64,000 nucleotides of DNA from JACVRW01 sp963728155 (GTDB lineage: Bacteria > Actinomycetota > Thermoleophilia > Solirubrobacterales > Thermoleophilaceae). The DNA is taken from positions 442,590-506,589 of the forward strand of contig CAVSJF010000004.1 in the NCBI GenBank assembly GCA_963728155.1, read 5' to 3'. Under the pieces are notes generated by a model. That model was given only the letters and a program-made list of their open reading frames with translations, searched no databases and had not been told where the DNA came from. Position numbers and translations under genes: made by a program. This document shows positions 36,979 to 44,853 of this stretch, one piece after another (positions within the stretch are counted from its first letter, which is position 1; each line of letters starts with the position of its first letter).

Positions 36979-38140
36979 TGAACACGGGCTCCGCGCCCGC
37001 CTCGCCCGCGATCGCGTCGGCGATCTCCTGGCCCGCCACGTAGCCGGGCACGTTGCCGTGGCCGCTGTACCCGCCCGCCACGTGGAGGCCGGGGCGGTCG
37101 GGGACCTCGCCCACGAAGGGCAGCTGATCGTCGGTGTAGCCCACGATGCCGACCCAGCGGTGAGTGATCCTCGTGTCGAGGCCCAGCTCGTCGCGCAGGT
37201 AGGTCTCGAGGCGATTCCAGATCTCCGGGTTGCCCTCCTCGCGGTCGGTGTAGGAGCCATCCCCGTCGAGATCGGAGAAGCCGCCCAGGAGAAGCCGGCC
37301 GTCCGGGCGCTGCTGGAAGTACTCATAGCCCCAACGCGGATAGACGAGCTGCTCGACCACCCGCTCGGTCGGCTCGGACGCCACCATGTGCAGCCGGCGC
37401 GAGCGCACCCGGCCCTCGTAGGCGGGCACGAGCGCGGGCAGCGCTCCGTCGGACGCCACGATCACGTGGCGGGCCCGGACCGATCCCAAGTCCGTACGCA
37501 CCTCGCCCTCGCCCGGGGCCGGCACCGGGCCGACCACCGGCGACGCCTCGAAGATGCGGGCGCCCGCCCGCTCGGCGGCCTCGGCCAGGGCTCGGTACCA
37601 GCGAGCGGGGTGAAGAGCGGCGTCGTGCTCCACGTGGCAGGCGCACAGCCCGCGCCGCTGCAGCACCGGAGGCAGCGCCTCGCGCTCGACCAGCTCGCCG
37701 GCAAATCCATCCTCGCGCAGAGCCTCCACCTGCCCGCGCACCCGCTCGGCCTCCTCCTCGCTCACGGCCACGCGCAGCGACCCCACTCTCCGCACGTCGT
37801 CGGCCAGCCCAAGCTCCGCCGCCAGTCCGTAGATCTCCTGCTGGGCCTCCACGGTCCGGGCGTAGATGCGCCGGTTTCGCTCGCGTCCATACAGCTCGCG
37901 CGCGTCGTTGTGAAACGCAGCCACGCCGGCCAGCAGGAAGCCTCCGTTGCGCCCGCTCGCCCCTCCGGCCACCGTGCCGCGCTCGAGCACGATGGTGTCG
38001 ACGCCGTGTTCGGCCAGCCGGCTCGCGCACGAGAGTCCCCCCACCCCGCCGCCGATCACACAGGCTTCGGCCTCCAGGCGGCCCTCGAGCGCGGCTCGCG
38101 GCTCGTAGGGCGAATCGAGCCAGTACGGGATCGAGCTCAT
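36959..38140 (-). CDS. FAD-dependent amine/amino-acid oxidoreductase (DAO family)
   Basis: 393 residues. FAD-binding CVIGGGVGGLSCASRLAEHG near 26-45 (read in parts) and TVAGGASGRNGGFLLAG near 60, typical of PuuB/OrdL-like gamma-glutamylputrescine oxidases. The C-terminal FAD site is VAGGYSGHGNVPGYVAGQ near 355. It probably oxidises an amine or N-alkyl amino acid with FAD; no signal peptide. ATG in ATGA overlap with tgt. Its position in the gap-pgk-tpi-gpmI-tgt operon gives no metabolic clue. Confidence 0.88.
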   Translation of the reverse strand: MSSIPYWLDSPYEPRAALEGRLEAEACVIGGGVGGLSCASRLAEHGVDTIVLERGTVAGGASGRNGGFLLAGVAAFHNDARELYGRERNRRIYARTVEAQQEIYGLAAELGLADDVRRVGSLRVAVSEEEAERVRGQVEALREDGFAGELVEREALPPVLQRRGLCACHVEHDAALHPARWYRALAEAAERAGARIFEASPVVGPVPAPGEGEVRTDLGSVRARHVIVASDGALPALVPAYEGRVRSRRLHMVASEPTERVVEQLVYPRWGYEYFQQRPDGRLLLGGFSDLDGDGSYTDREEGNPEIWNRLETYLRDELGLDTRITHRWVGIVGYTDDQLPFVGEVPDRPGLHVAGGYSGHGNVPGYVAGQEIADAIAGEAGAEPVFSADRPR

Positions 38141-39306
38141 CTGGCGCCGCGCAGCGTTCGCTCGGCCAGGGCGGCGAACCGTCCTCCGGCGATCGCCTCT
38201 CGCATTTCCCTCATCAGCTCGGCCATGAAGGTGAGATTGTGAAGGGTGATGAGCCGCTTTGCGGTGAGCTCGTTGGCGCGTATCAGGTAGTGCAGGTACC
38301 CGCGGGTGTGCTCGCGGCAGGCCGGGCAGGGGCAGTCGGCCTGGATCGGCTCGCGGCTCGCGCGGTGCCGGCTCTTGGTCAGGTCGAGGCGCCAGCGCCG
38401 CTCGGGGTCGTCCACCAGCGCGGTCCCGTGGCGCGCCAGGCGAGTGGGCGTGGCGCAGTCGAAGGTGTCGATGCCCGCGCCCACGGCATGCACGAGGTCG
38501 TCCACGTCGCCGATGCCCAGCAGATGGCGCGGCGGGGCGTCGGGGAGAGCGGCCAGCGACCACCCCACCACCTCGCGCATCTGCTCCTTGGTCTGGCCCA
38601 GCGACCCCCCGATGGCGATCCCGTCAGCTCCTGAGGCGGCCACGTAGGCCGTGGATTCGGCGCGCAGGTCCTCGTACACGCCGCCCTGCACGATGCCGTA
38701 GACCAGCTGGCCCGGAGGCCCGTGCTCCTCGTGCCAGCGCAGGCAGCGGTCGAGCCAGCGATGCGTGCGCTCCATGGAGGAGGCGGTGTAGTCGCGCTCG
38801 ACGTGGAAGGGCGTGCACTCGTCGAACACCAGGGCGATGTCCGAGCCCAGCTTTGCCTGCACCTCCATCGAGGTCTCGGGGCCCATGAAGCGCTCGCGCC
38901 CGTCGAGATAGGAGCGAAAGCGCACGCCCTCCTCCTCGATCGCGATGATCATCGATTTCGGCCGCTCGCGCCGCCGCTTGACCTCCTCGGCCACCGATCC
39001 GTGGCCCATCGAGAACACCTGATAGCCGCCCGAGTCCGTGATGATCGCCCCCCGCCAGCCCATGAACTCGTGCAGCCCGCCCATCTCGGCCACCAGCTCG
39101 GGACCGGGCTGGATGAACAGGTGGAAGGTGTTGCCCAGCACCATGTCGTAGCCCAGCTCGGCCACCTCGGCGGCGTGCAGCGACTTGACCGTCGCCGTGG
39201 AGGCCAGCGGCACGAAGGCCGGGGTGCGGACGTCGCCGTGGGTGGTGTGGATCAGGCCCGCGCGCGCGGCGCCGTCGCGGGCGGTGATGGTGAAGGCCGG
39301 CGCTAT
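38137..39306 (-). CDS. tgt: Queuine/preQ1 tRNA-guanine transglycosylase
   Basis: About 389 residues. HGDVRTPAFVPLASTATVKSL near 18-38 (in parts), TDSGGYQVFSMG with the catalytic Asp near 95, LVFDECTPF near 145, GIVQGGVYEDLR near 195, IGGSLGQTKEQM, and the nucleophile region DTFDCATPTRLARHG near 265. Zinc ligands CPCPACREH near 310 with a later His are intact. It exchanges G34 in Asp/Asn/His/Tyr tRNAs. No normal start codon fits: the frame at the gpmI overlap reads ATA, and similarity begins with FTITARDG. The start is either non-standard or altered by a base error. Confidence 0.9.
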   Translation of the reverse strand: MAPAFTITARDGAARAGLIHTTHGDVRTPAFVPLASTATVKSLHAAEVAELGYDMVLGNTFHLFIQPGPELVAEMGGLHEFMGWRGAIITDSGGYQVFSMGHGSVAEEVKRRRERPKSMIIAIEEEGVRFRSYLDGRERFMGPETSMEVQAKLGSDIALVFDECTPFHVERDYTASSMERTHRWLDRCLRWHEEHGPPGQLVYGIVQGGVYEDLRAESTAYVAASGADGIAIGGSLGQTKEQMREVVGWSLAALPDAPPRHLLGIGDVDDLVHAVGAGIDTFDCATPTRLARHGTALVDDPERRWRLDLTKSRHRASREPIQADCPCPACREHTRGYLHYLIRANELTAKRLITLHNLTFMAELMREMREAIAGGRFAALAERTLRGAR

Positions 39307-40755
39307 AGGAGCGCTTCGCCGGTCATCGCCGAGGGTTGGTCGCAGCCCAGGAGCTTCAGCACGGTCGGTGCCACGTCGGCCAGGATTCCCCCTTCGCGCA
39401 GGTCGCCCACGTCGGCCGTCACGATCAGCGGCACCGGGTTCATGGAGTGCGCGGTGTTGGGGCTTCCGTCGTCCTCGAGCATGTGGTCGGCGTTGCCGTG
39501 GTCGGCGGTTATGAGGCAGACGCCCTCGGACTCCTCCACCGCCTCGACGACCCGGCCCAGGCACTCGTCGACCGTCTCGATCGCCTTCACCGCGGCCTCG
39601 ATCACCCCGGTGTGCCCCACCATGTCCGGGTTGGCGAAGTTGATCAGGCCGAAGCCGAAGTCGCCCTCGCGCCAACCTTCGACGAAGGCATCCGCCGCCG
39701 CCGCGGCACTCATCTCGGGCTTCTTGTCGTAGGTCGGCACGTCGCGCGGAGAGTCCACGAGGCGGTGCTCCTCCCCCTCGTACTCGTCCTCCTCCCCGCC
39801 GTTGAAGAAATAGGTGACGTGGGCGTACTTCTCGGTCTCGGCCACGTGCAGCTGGGCGATACCGCGGTCGGCCAGCGTGGAGGCCAGCGTGACCTCGGGC
39901 CGCGCGGGCGGGAAGGCCACCGGATAGTCCCAGTCCTCGCGGTACCGAGTGAGGGTGGTGAGCTTCACGTCGTCCCCGAGGGCCTCGGTGAGCTGGCGGG
40001 CGCGATCCGGGCGGAAGTTGAAGAACACCGCGCTGTCGCCCGCGCGGATCCGGCCCTCCTCGCCCACCATGGTGGGCTTGATGAACTCGTCGGTCTCGTC
40101 GCGCTCGTAGGCCGCGCGCACCGCCCCCTCCCCCGTCTCGGCCGAGAACTCCGCCTCGCCGTCGACCAGCGCGTCGAGCGCGAGCTGCGTCCGCTCCTCG
40201 CGCTTGTCGCGGTCCATGGCGTAGTAGCGCCCGGTCACGGTCGCTATCCGTGCGCCGCCCCAGCCCTCGACCTCGGCGATGTAGCCCGCGCCCGAGTCGG
40301 GGTTGGTGTCGCGACCGTCGGTGAAGGCGTGGATCACCACGTCGTCGACCCCCTGCTTGCCCGCCAGCTCGATCAGCGCCTTGAGGTGGCCCATCGACGC
40401 ATGCACGCCCGCCGGCCGACACCAGGCCCAGGAGATGCAGCCGCTCGCCGCGGCACGCTTGCCGCAGCACCTCGTTGTCGAAGAACGAGCCGTCCTCGAT
40501 CGCCTCGTCGATGCGCAGCAGATCCTGTTTGACGATCGCCCCCGCCCCGAGGTTGAGGTGGCCGACCTCGCTGTTGCCCATCTGCCCCTCGGGCAGGCCG
40601 ACCGACTCTCCCCACGCAGTGAGCGTGGTGTGCGGGTACTTCTCCCACAGACCGTCGAACACCGGCGTGTCGGCCAGCTCGACGGCGTTGCCCGGACCGG
40701 GCTCGGCCAGCCCCCAGCCGTCCAGGACGATCAGAACGACGCTGGGGACAGTCAC
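39303..40755 (-). CDS. gpmI: 2,3-bisphosphoglycerate-independent phosphoglycerate mutase (one frame break)
   Basis: About 484 residues, dimanganese enzyme of lower glycolysis. The catalytic serine is in EGQMGNSEVGHLNLGAG near 62. FTDGRDTNPDSG near 150, a substrate-binding block, is present, and metal ligands appear in FANPDMVGHTG and ITADHGNADHMLEDDG near 400-430. One extra base in a G run near 40,413 separates LVSAGG from VHASMGHLKAL. GTG start in GTGA overlap with tpiA. A large read-through frame joining its shadow to tgt is not real. Confidence 0.93.
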
Positions 40756-41519
40756 TGCGCGGCGGCGGCAACTATGCGCGCGAAGTCCTCGGGGTCGAGG
40801 CTCCCGCCGCCCACCAGCGCGCCGTCGACGTTGGGCTGCTCGAGTATCTCGGCCGCGTTGTCGGGCTTGACGCTGCCTCCGTACTGCACCCGCACATGCT
40901 CGGCGGCCTCACGGGAGCGGTCGCCCACCAGTGCGCGCACGAAGCCGATCGCCTCCTCGGCGATGTCCGGCGTGGCCACCTTGCCCGTGCCGATGGCCCA
41001 GATCGGCTCGTAGGCGATGGTCACCTCGGCCAGGCGGTCGGCGGGCACCTTCTCGAGCCCCTCCTGGACCTGATGGCGCAGCTTGCGCTCGGTGTGGCCG
41101 CGCTCGCGCTCCTCCTCGGTCTCGCCCACGCAGAGGATGGGCCACAGGCCGGCCTCGAGGGCCGCGGGCACCTTCTCCTGCAGCGCGCGATCGGTCTCGC
41201 CGTTCTGCGCGCGCCGCTCGGAGTGGCCGAGCACCACGCCGTCGATGCCGATCTCGTTGAGCATCTCCGCGGAGACCTCACCGGTGAAGGCGCCGCTCTC
41301 CTGCGCGCTCATGTTCTGGGCGAACACCTTCACGCCGGTGCCCGCGAGCTTCTCGACGCACACGCCGAGCGAGGTGAACGGAGCGCAGATTCCCACGTCG
41401 GCCGGCCGCCGGCCCTCGTCGGGCAGCAGCTCGAGCAGCCGGTTGCAGTATTCGCTCGCCTGGGCGCGCGTGCCCCAGAGCTTCCAGTTGCCGGCGATGA
41501 ACGGACGGCGCTCAGGCAT
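40752..41519 (-). CDS. tpiA: Triosephosphate isomerase
   Basis: 255 residues. FIAGNWKLWGT near 7 carries the catalytic Lys, with LWG where most enzymes have MNK. The catalytic His is in VVLGHSERR near 95, the Glu in IAYEPIWAIGTGK near 170 (loop 6), and phosphate binding is by YGGSVKPDN near 215 and VGGGSLDPEDF near 235. Complete and ungapped. Starts 8 bp inside the end of pgk and overlaps gpmI by GTGA, so it is tightly coupled. Confidence 0.97.
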   Translation of the reverse strand: MPERRPFIAGNWKLWGTRAQASEYCNRLLELLPDEGRRPADVGICAPFTSLGVCVEKLAGTGVKVFAQNMSAQESGAFTGEVSAEMLNEIGIDGVVLGHSERRAQNGETDRALQEKVPAALEAGLWPILCVGETEEERERGHTERKLRHQVQEGLEKVPADRLAEVTIAYEPIWAIGTGKVATPDIAEEAIGFVRALVGDRSREAAEHVRVQYGGSVKPDNAAEILEQPNVDGALVGGGSLDPEDFARIVAAAAQ

Positions 41520-42714
41520 CGTCGAGAGCCTCCACGCCGGGCAGCTCCTTGCCCTCCAAGAGCTCCAGCGAGGCGCCGCCGCCCGTGGAGAGGTGGTCGA
41601 CGTCGTCGTCGAGGCCGAACTCCGCCAGAGCCGCGCCGGAGTCGCCGCCGCCGACCACCGTAGTGCCCGGCGCCTTCGCGACCGCCTCGGCCACGGCGCG
41701 GGTGCCGCCGGCGAAGGGCTCCATCTCGAACGCTCCCATCGGCCCGTTCCAGAACACGGTGCCCGCCTTCGCGATCTCCTCCGAGTAGGCCTCGGCCGTG
41801 CGCGGGCCTATGTCGAGCCCCATCCAGCCGTCGGGCACGTCGGTGCCGTCCTCCACCCGGCGCTCGGCCTCGGCGTCGAAGCGATCGCCGAGCACGAGAT
41901 CGAGCGGCAGCAGCAGCCGGCAGCGCGAGCTCTCGGCCTTGTCGAGCGCCTTGCGCGCAAGCTCGATGCCCTCGTCCTCGACCAGCGAGTCGCCCGTGGG
42001 CTTGTCCTGTGCGCGAAAGAAGCTGAAGCACATGGCGCCGCCGACCAGCAGTGTGTCGGCCTCATCGAGGAAACGATCGATGAGGGCGATCTTGTCCGTG
42101 ACCTTCGCTCCGCCGAGCACGACCACCAGCGGACGCTCGGGTGTCTCGATGATCGTACGCAGCGTGGTGACCTCGCGCTCCAGCAACAGACCGGCCACCG
42201 CGGGGCGCAGGTGCTCGGTCACGCCGGCGGTTGAGGCGTGCGCGCGATGGGCCGAGCCGAAGGCGTCGTTCACGTAGGCATCGGCCAGGGCGGCCAGCTT
42301 TCGGGCGAGCTCGGAGTCGTTGTCGGTCTCACCGGGCTCCCAGCGGGTGTTCTCGAGCACGAGCACGGTGCCCGGGTCGAGCTCCTCGACGGCCTGCTCC
42401 ACCTCGGGCCCGACCACGGCGGGTGCCTGCGTCACGGAGGCGTCGATCAGCTCGCCCAGCCGCTTCGAGGCCGGCTCGAGTGAGGTCTCGGGGTCCCGGT
42501 CCTCTGGGCGCCCCAGGTGGGAGAGCAGTACCAGCCTCGCTCCCTTCTCCAGCAGCAGCTCGATCGTGGGCAGCGCGGCGCGGATGCGCGCGTCGTCGGC
42601 CACCGCGCCGTCCTCCAGGGGCACGTTGAAGTCGACGCGGGCCAGCACCCGATCACCCTTCTCGATCTCCAAGTCACGGACCGTGCGCTTGCCGAAGGCG
42701 GCGTCAGTGCGCAC
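41512..42714 (-). CDS. pgk: Phosphoglycerate kinase
   Basis: 400 residues. VLARVDFNVPLEDG near 23, LLSHLGRPEDRDP near 58, ENTRWEPGE near 115, AYVNDAFGSAHRAHAST near 142, VVVLGGAKVTDKI near 185, and the C-terminal GGGDSGAALAEFG and STGGGASLELLEGKELPG are all present. The GTG at 42714 gives the expected N-terminal length. That GTG and any ribosome binding site lie within one arm of the large palindrome upstream, so translation may depend on how that RNA folds. Complete, no frame break. Confidence 0.95.
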   Translation of the reverse strand: MRTDAAFGKRTVRDLEIEKGDRVLARVDFNVPLEDGAVADDARIRAALPTIELLLEKGARLVLLSHLGRPEDRDPETSLEPASKRLGELIDASVTQAPAVVGPEVEQAVEELDPGTVLVLENTRWEPGETDNDSELARKLAALADAYVNDAFGSAHRAHASTAGVTEHLRPAVAGLLLEREVTTLRTIIETPERPLVVVLGGAKVTDKIALIDRFLDEADTLLVGGAMCFSFFRAQDKPTGDSLVEDEGIELARKALDKAESSRCRLLLPLDLVLGDRFDAEAERRVEDGTDVPDGWMGLDIGPRTAEAYSEEIAKAGTVFWNGPMGAFEMEPFAGGTRAVAEAVAKAPGTTVVGGGDSGAALAEFGLDDDVDHLSTGGGASLELLEGKELPGVEALDDA

Positions 42715-42863
42715 GGCCGGGATTTCGGTCGGGAATCGGCGAGTCGGCTGGGCGCGGCTGGCAAGTCCGGTGGACGGAGTCGATGCCAAAGCATCGGCGA
42801 GTCCGCCGGACGCCGCCAGGCGTGTCCAGCCGCCGCCGAAACCGACCGAAATCCCGGCGGTGC
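42711..42863. repeat. 153-bp imperfect palindrome filling the gap-pgk intergenic region
   Basis: Two arms of about 75 bases (42711-42786 and 42791-42863) around a 4-base CAAA loop. The outermost 22 bases match at 21 positions (perfect 16-base core at 42717-42732 and 42842-42857), and the innermost pairs are GATGC/GCATC. The rest pairs with a few mismatches and short bulges. It begins at the pgk start codon and ends three bases before the gap stop. In mRNA it would form one very long hairpin. It could be a REP/MITE-like palindromic element or a processing or attenuation structure. Confidence 0.85.
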
Positions 42864-42866
42864 GTG

Positions 42867-43886
42867 CTATGCAACCGGCGCTCCCGCCAGCACGCGCTGA
42901 GCGAGGTCGACCACGCGGTTGGAATAGCCCCACTCGTTGTCGTACCAGGCCACGACCTTCACGAGCTTCTCGTCGATGACCATGGTCAGCGGCGCGTCGA
43001 ACACCGAGGAGTAGGACGAGCCGACGATGTCGGTCGACACGAGCGCGTCCTCGCTGTACTTGAGGATGCCCTCCAGCGCGCCGCTGTCCGCCTTGCCGGC
43101 GAAAGCCTCGTTGATCGCCTCCTTGCTGGTGGGTCCCGACACCTCGCACACGAGGTCGATCACCGATCCGGTTATCACGGGCGCCCGCACGGCGATGCCG
43201 TTGAGCTTGCCGTCGAGCTCGGGCAGGACCAGGCCGACGGCCTTGGCGGCGCCGGTCGAGGTGGGCACGAGGTTGGCCGCGGCGGCGCGGGCCCGGCGCA
43301 GATCCTTGTGGGGGCCGTCCTGGAGGTTCTGGTCGGCCGTGTATGCGTGGATCGTGGTCATGATCCCGCGCTCGATGCCCACCGAGTCGTTGAGCACCTT
43401 GGCCACCGGAGCGAGGCAGTTGGTGGTGCACGACGCGTTGGAGATCACGTGGTGCTTGTCGGCGTCGTAGGCGTCGTCGTTGACCCCCAGCGCCAGCGTC
43501 ACGTCGGGCTCGGTGGCCGGCGCCGTGATGATCACCTTCTTGGCGCCCGCCTCGAGGTGCTTCGCGGCATCCTCGCGTTTGGTGAACAGCCCGGTGGACT
43601 CGATCACCACGTCCGCGCCGGCGGTCCCCCAGGGGAGGGCGGCCGGGTCACGCTCGGAGAAGACCTTGAGCTCGTCGCCGTCGACGATCAGTGCGTCGTC
43701 GGTGTGGTCGATCTCACCCTGGAAAGGGCCCAGGACGGAGTCGAACTTGAGCAGGTGGGCGAGGGTGGCGGTGTCGGTGATGTCGTTCACGCCGACCCAG
43801 TCGATCTCAGCGCCGGCGGCGTGTGCCGCCCGAAAGACGTTGCGGCCGATCCGCCCGAAGCCGTTGATTCCGGCCTTCAAGGCCAT
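42867..43886 (-). CDS. gap: Glyceraldehyde-3-phosphate dehydrogenase, type I
   Basis: 339 residues. NAD site GINGFGRIGRNVFRAA near 7-22, catalytic ISNASCTTNCLAPV near 152, SSTGAAKAVG-like region (here STGAAKAVGLVLPEL) near 212, RAPVITGSV near 237, and WYDNEWGYSNRVVDLA near 318. ATG with GAAGGAG 7 bp upstream. First glycolytic gene after rapZ, with a putative operator-promoter in the 67 bp gap. NAD-dependent glycolytic form by sequence character. Confidence 0.97.
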   Translation of the reverse strand: MALKAGINGFGRIGRNVFRAAHAAGAEIDWVGVNDITDTATLAHLLKFDSVLGPFQGEIDHTDDALIVDGDELKVFSERDPAALPWGTAGADVVIESTGLFTKREDAAKHLEAGAKKVIITAPATEPDVTLALGVNDDAYDADKHHVISNASCTTNCLAPVAKVLNDSVGIERGIMTTIHAYTADQNLQDGPHKDLRRARAAAANLVPTSTGAAKAVGLVLPELDGKLNGIAVRAPVITGSVIDLVCEVSGPTSKEAINEAFAGKADSGALEGILKYSEDALVSTDIVGSSYSSVFDAPLTMVIDEKLVKVVAWYDNEWGYSNRVVDLAQRVLAGAPVA

Positions 43887-43907
43887 TCTGATGCTCCTTC
43901 GTTAGCT

Positions 43908-43938
43908 GGTCCCGTGGGGAGGTGAATCTACCGGGACC
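43908..43938 (-). promoter_or_regulatory. Inverted repeat around a putative gap -10 box
   Basis: GGTCCCG (43908-43914) and CGGGACC (43932-43938) form 7-base arms 17 bases apart. On the gap strand a TAGATT box lies between them (43925-43930), followed by the ribosome binding site. This is the layout of a repressor operator over a promoter, possibly for sugar-responsive control of the glycolytic operon. A -35 is not clear. Confidence 0.45.
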
Positions 43939-43953
43939 GAGTGCCCGTGGCGG

Positions 43954-44853
43954 CTAGGCGCGAAACGGCGGCTTGGCCACGTCGCGGTGCACCACGTCCA
44001 CCAGCAGATCGCCGCGGGGTCCGTAGACGCGGGCCAGATGCTCGGCGATCACCACCGAGCGGTGACGCCCGCCGGTGCAGCCGATGCCGACCGTGAGGTG
44101 CGACTTGCCCTCGTTCTCGTAGGCGGGCAGCAGATAGTCGAGCAGCGGCGTCAGGCGGGCGTAGAACTCCTCGATCCCGTCGGACTCCGTCACGTAGCGG
44201 ATCACGGCGTCGTCGAGCCCGGTGAGCTCGCGCAGCTCGGACTCGTAATGGGGATTGGGCAGGAAGCGCACGTCGAAGGTCAGGTCCGCGTCGCGAGGCG
44301 AGCCGTGCTTGAAGCCGAAGGTCATGAAGGTCACCGCCAGGCGCCCCGACTTGCCGTGGGGCAGCATCTTGTCCGCCACCACCTTGCGCAGCCGAGAGGC
44401 CGAGAGGTCGGACGTGTCGATCGAGATGTCCGCGCGCTCCTGGAGCGCGGCGAGGCGACTGCGTTCGAGGCCGATGGCCGAGTCGACCGAGCCCCCGTTG
44501 GCCAGAGGATGGCGGCGGCGGGTCTCCTTGAAACGATTGATGAGCGCCTCGTCGCTCGCGGCGAGAAACAGCAGGCGGTAGGGGACGCCGCGCTGGTCGA
44601 GGTCCTCGAGCACGCGCACGAGCCCGTCGAAGTACTCGCCCCCGCGGGTGTCGCAGGCCACGGCGGCGCGCTCGACCTTGCTGCCCTCGTGCCCGAAGAG
44701 GTCGGCCAGGGAGCCGATCATCTCCGGCGGCAGGTTGTCCACGCAGAAGTAGCCCGCGTCCTCGAAGGTGGCCATCGCCTGCGACTTGCCGGCCCCGCTG
44801 AAGCCGGTGATGACCACGAAGTCCCTGATCTTTCCCTTGTAGCCGTTCCTCAT
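43954..44853 (-). CDS. rapZ: RNase adapter/nucleotide-binding protein RapZ (YvcJ)
   Basis: 299 residues. Walker A ITGFSGAGKSQAM near 15-28, DNLPPEMI near 38, a Walker-B-like CDTRGGEYF near 67, FKHGSPRDADLTFDVRFLPNP near 178-198 (in parts), and GCTGGRHRSVVIAEHLA near 258, the family's C-terminal domain. Binds ATP/GTP; in E. coli it steers small-RNA decay controlling amino-sugar synthesis, but in actinobacteria the role is less clear. Follows uvrC in ATGA overlap. The usual yvcK and whiA genes do not follow; gap comes next. Confidence 0.95.
   Translation of the reverse strand: MRNGYKGKIRDFVVITGFSGAGKSQAMATFEDAGYFCVDNLPPEMIGSLADLFGHEGSKVERAAVACDTRGGEYFDGLVRVLEDLDQRGVPYRLLFLAASDEALINRFKETRRRHPLANGGSVDSAIGLERSRLAALQERADISIDTSDLSASRLRKVVADKMLPHGKSGRLAVTFMTFGFKHGSPRDADLTFDVRFLPNPHYESELRELTGLDDAVIRYVTESDGIEEFYARLTPLLDYLLPAYENEGKSHLTVGIGCTGGRHRSVVIAEHLARVYGPRGDLLVDVVHRDVAKPPFRA

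Noticed and set aside
38137..40755. 872-codon frame joining gpmI shadow to tgt as one giant protein
   Set aside because: Only the last 389 codons resemble Tgt and the first 120 resemble GpmI before its frame break. The middle is a shadow of gpmI in the wrong frame.
41512..43431. Upstream extension of pgk through the gap gene
   Set aside because: The extra part is a gap shadow. The Pgk family start fits GTG 42714.
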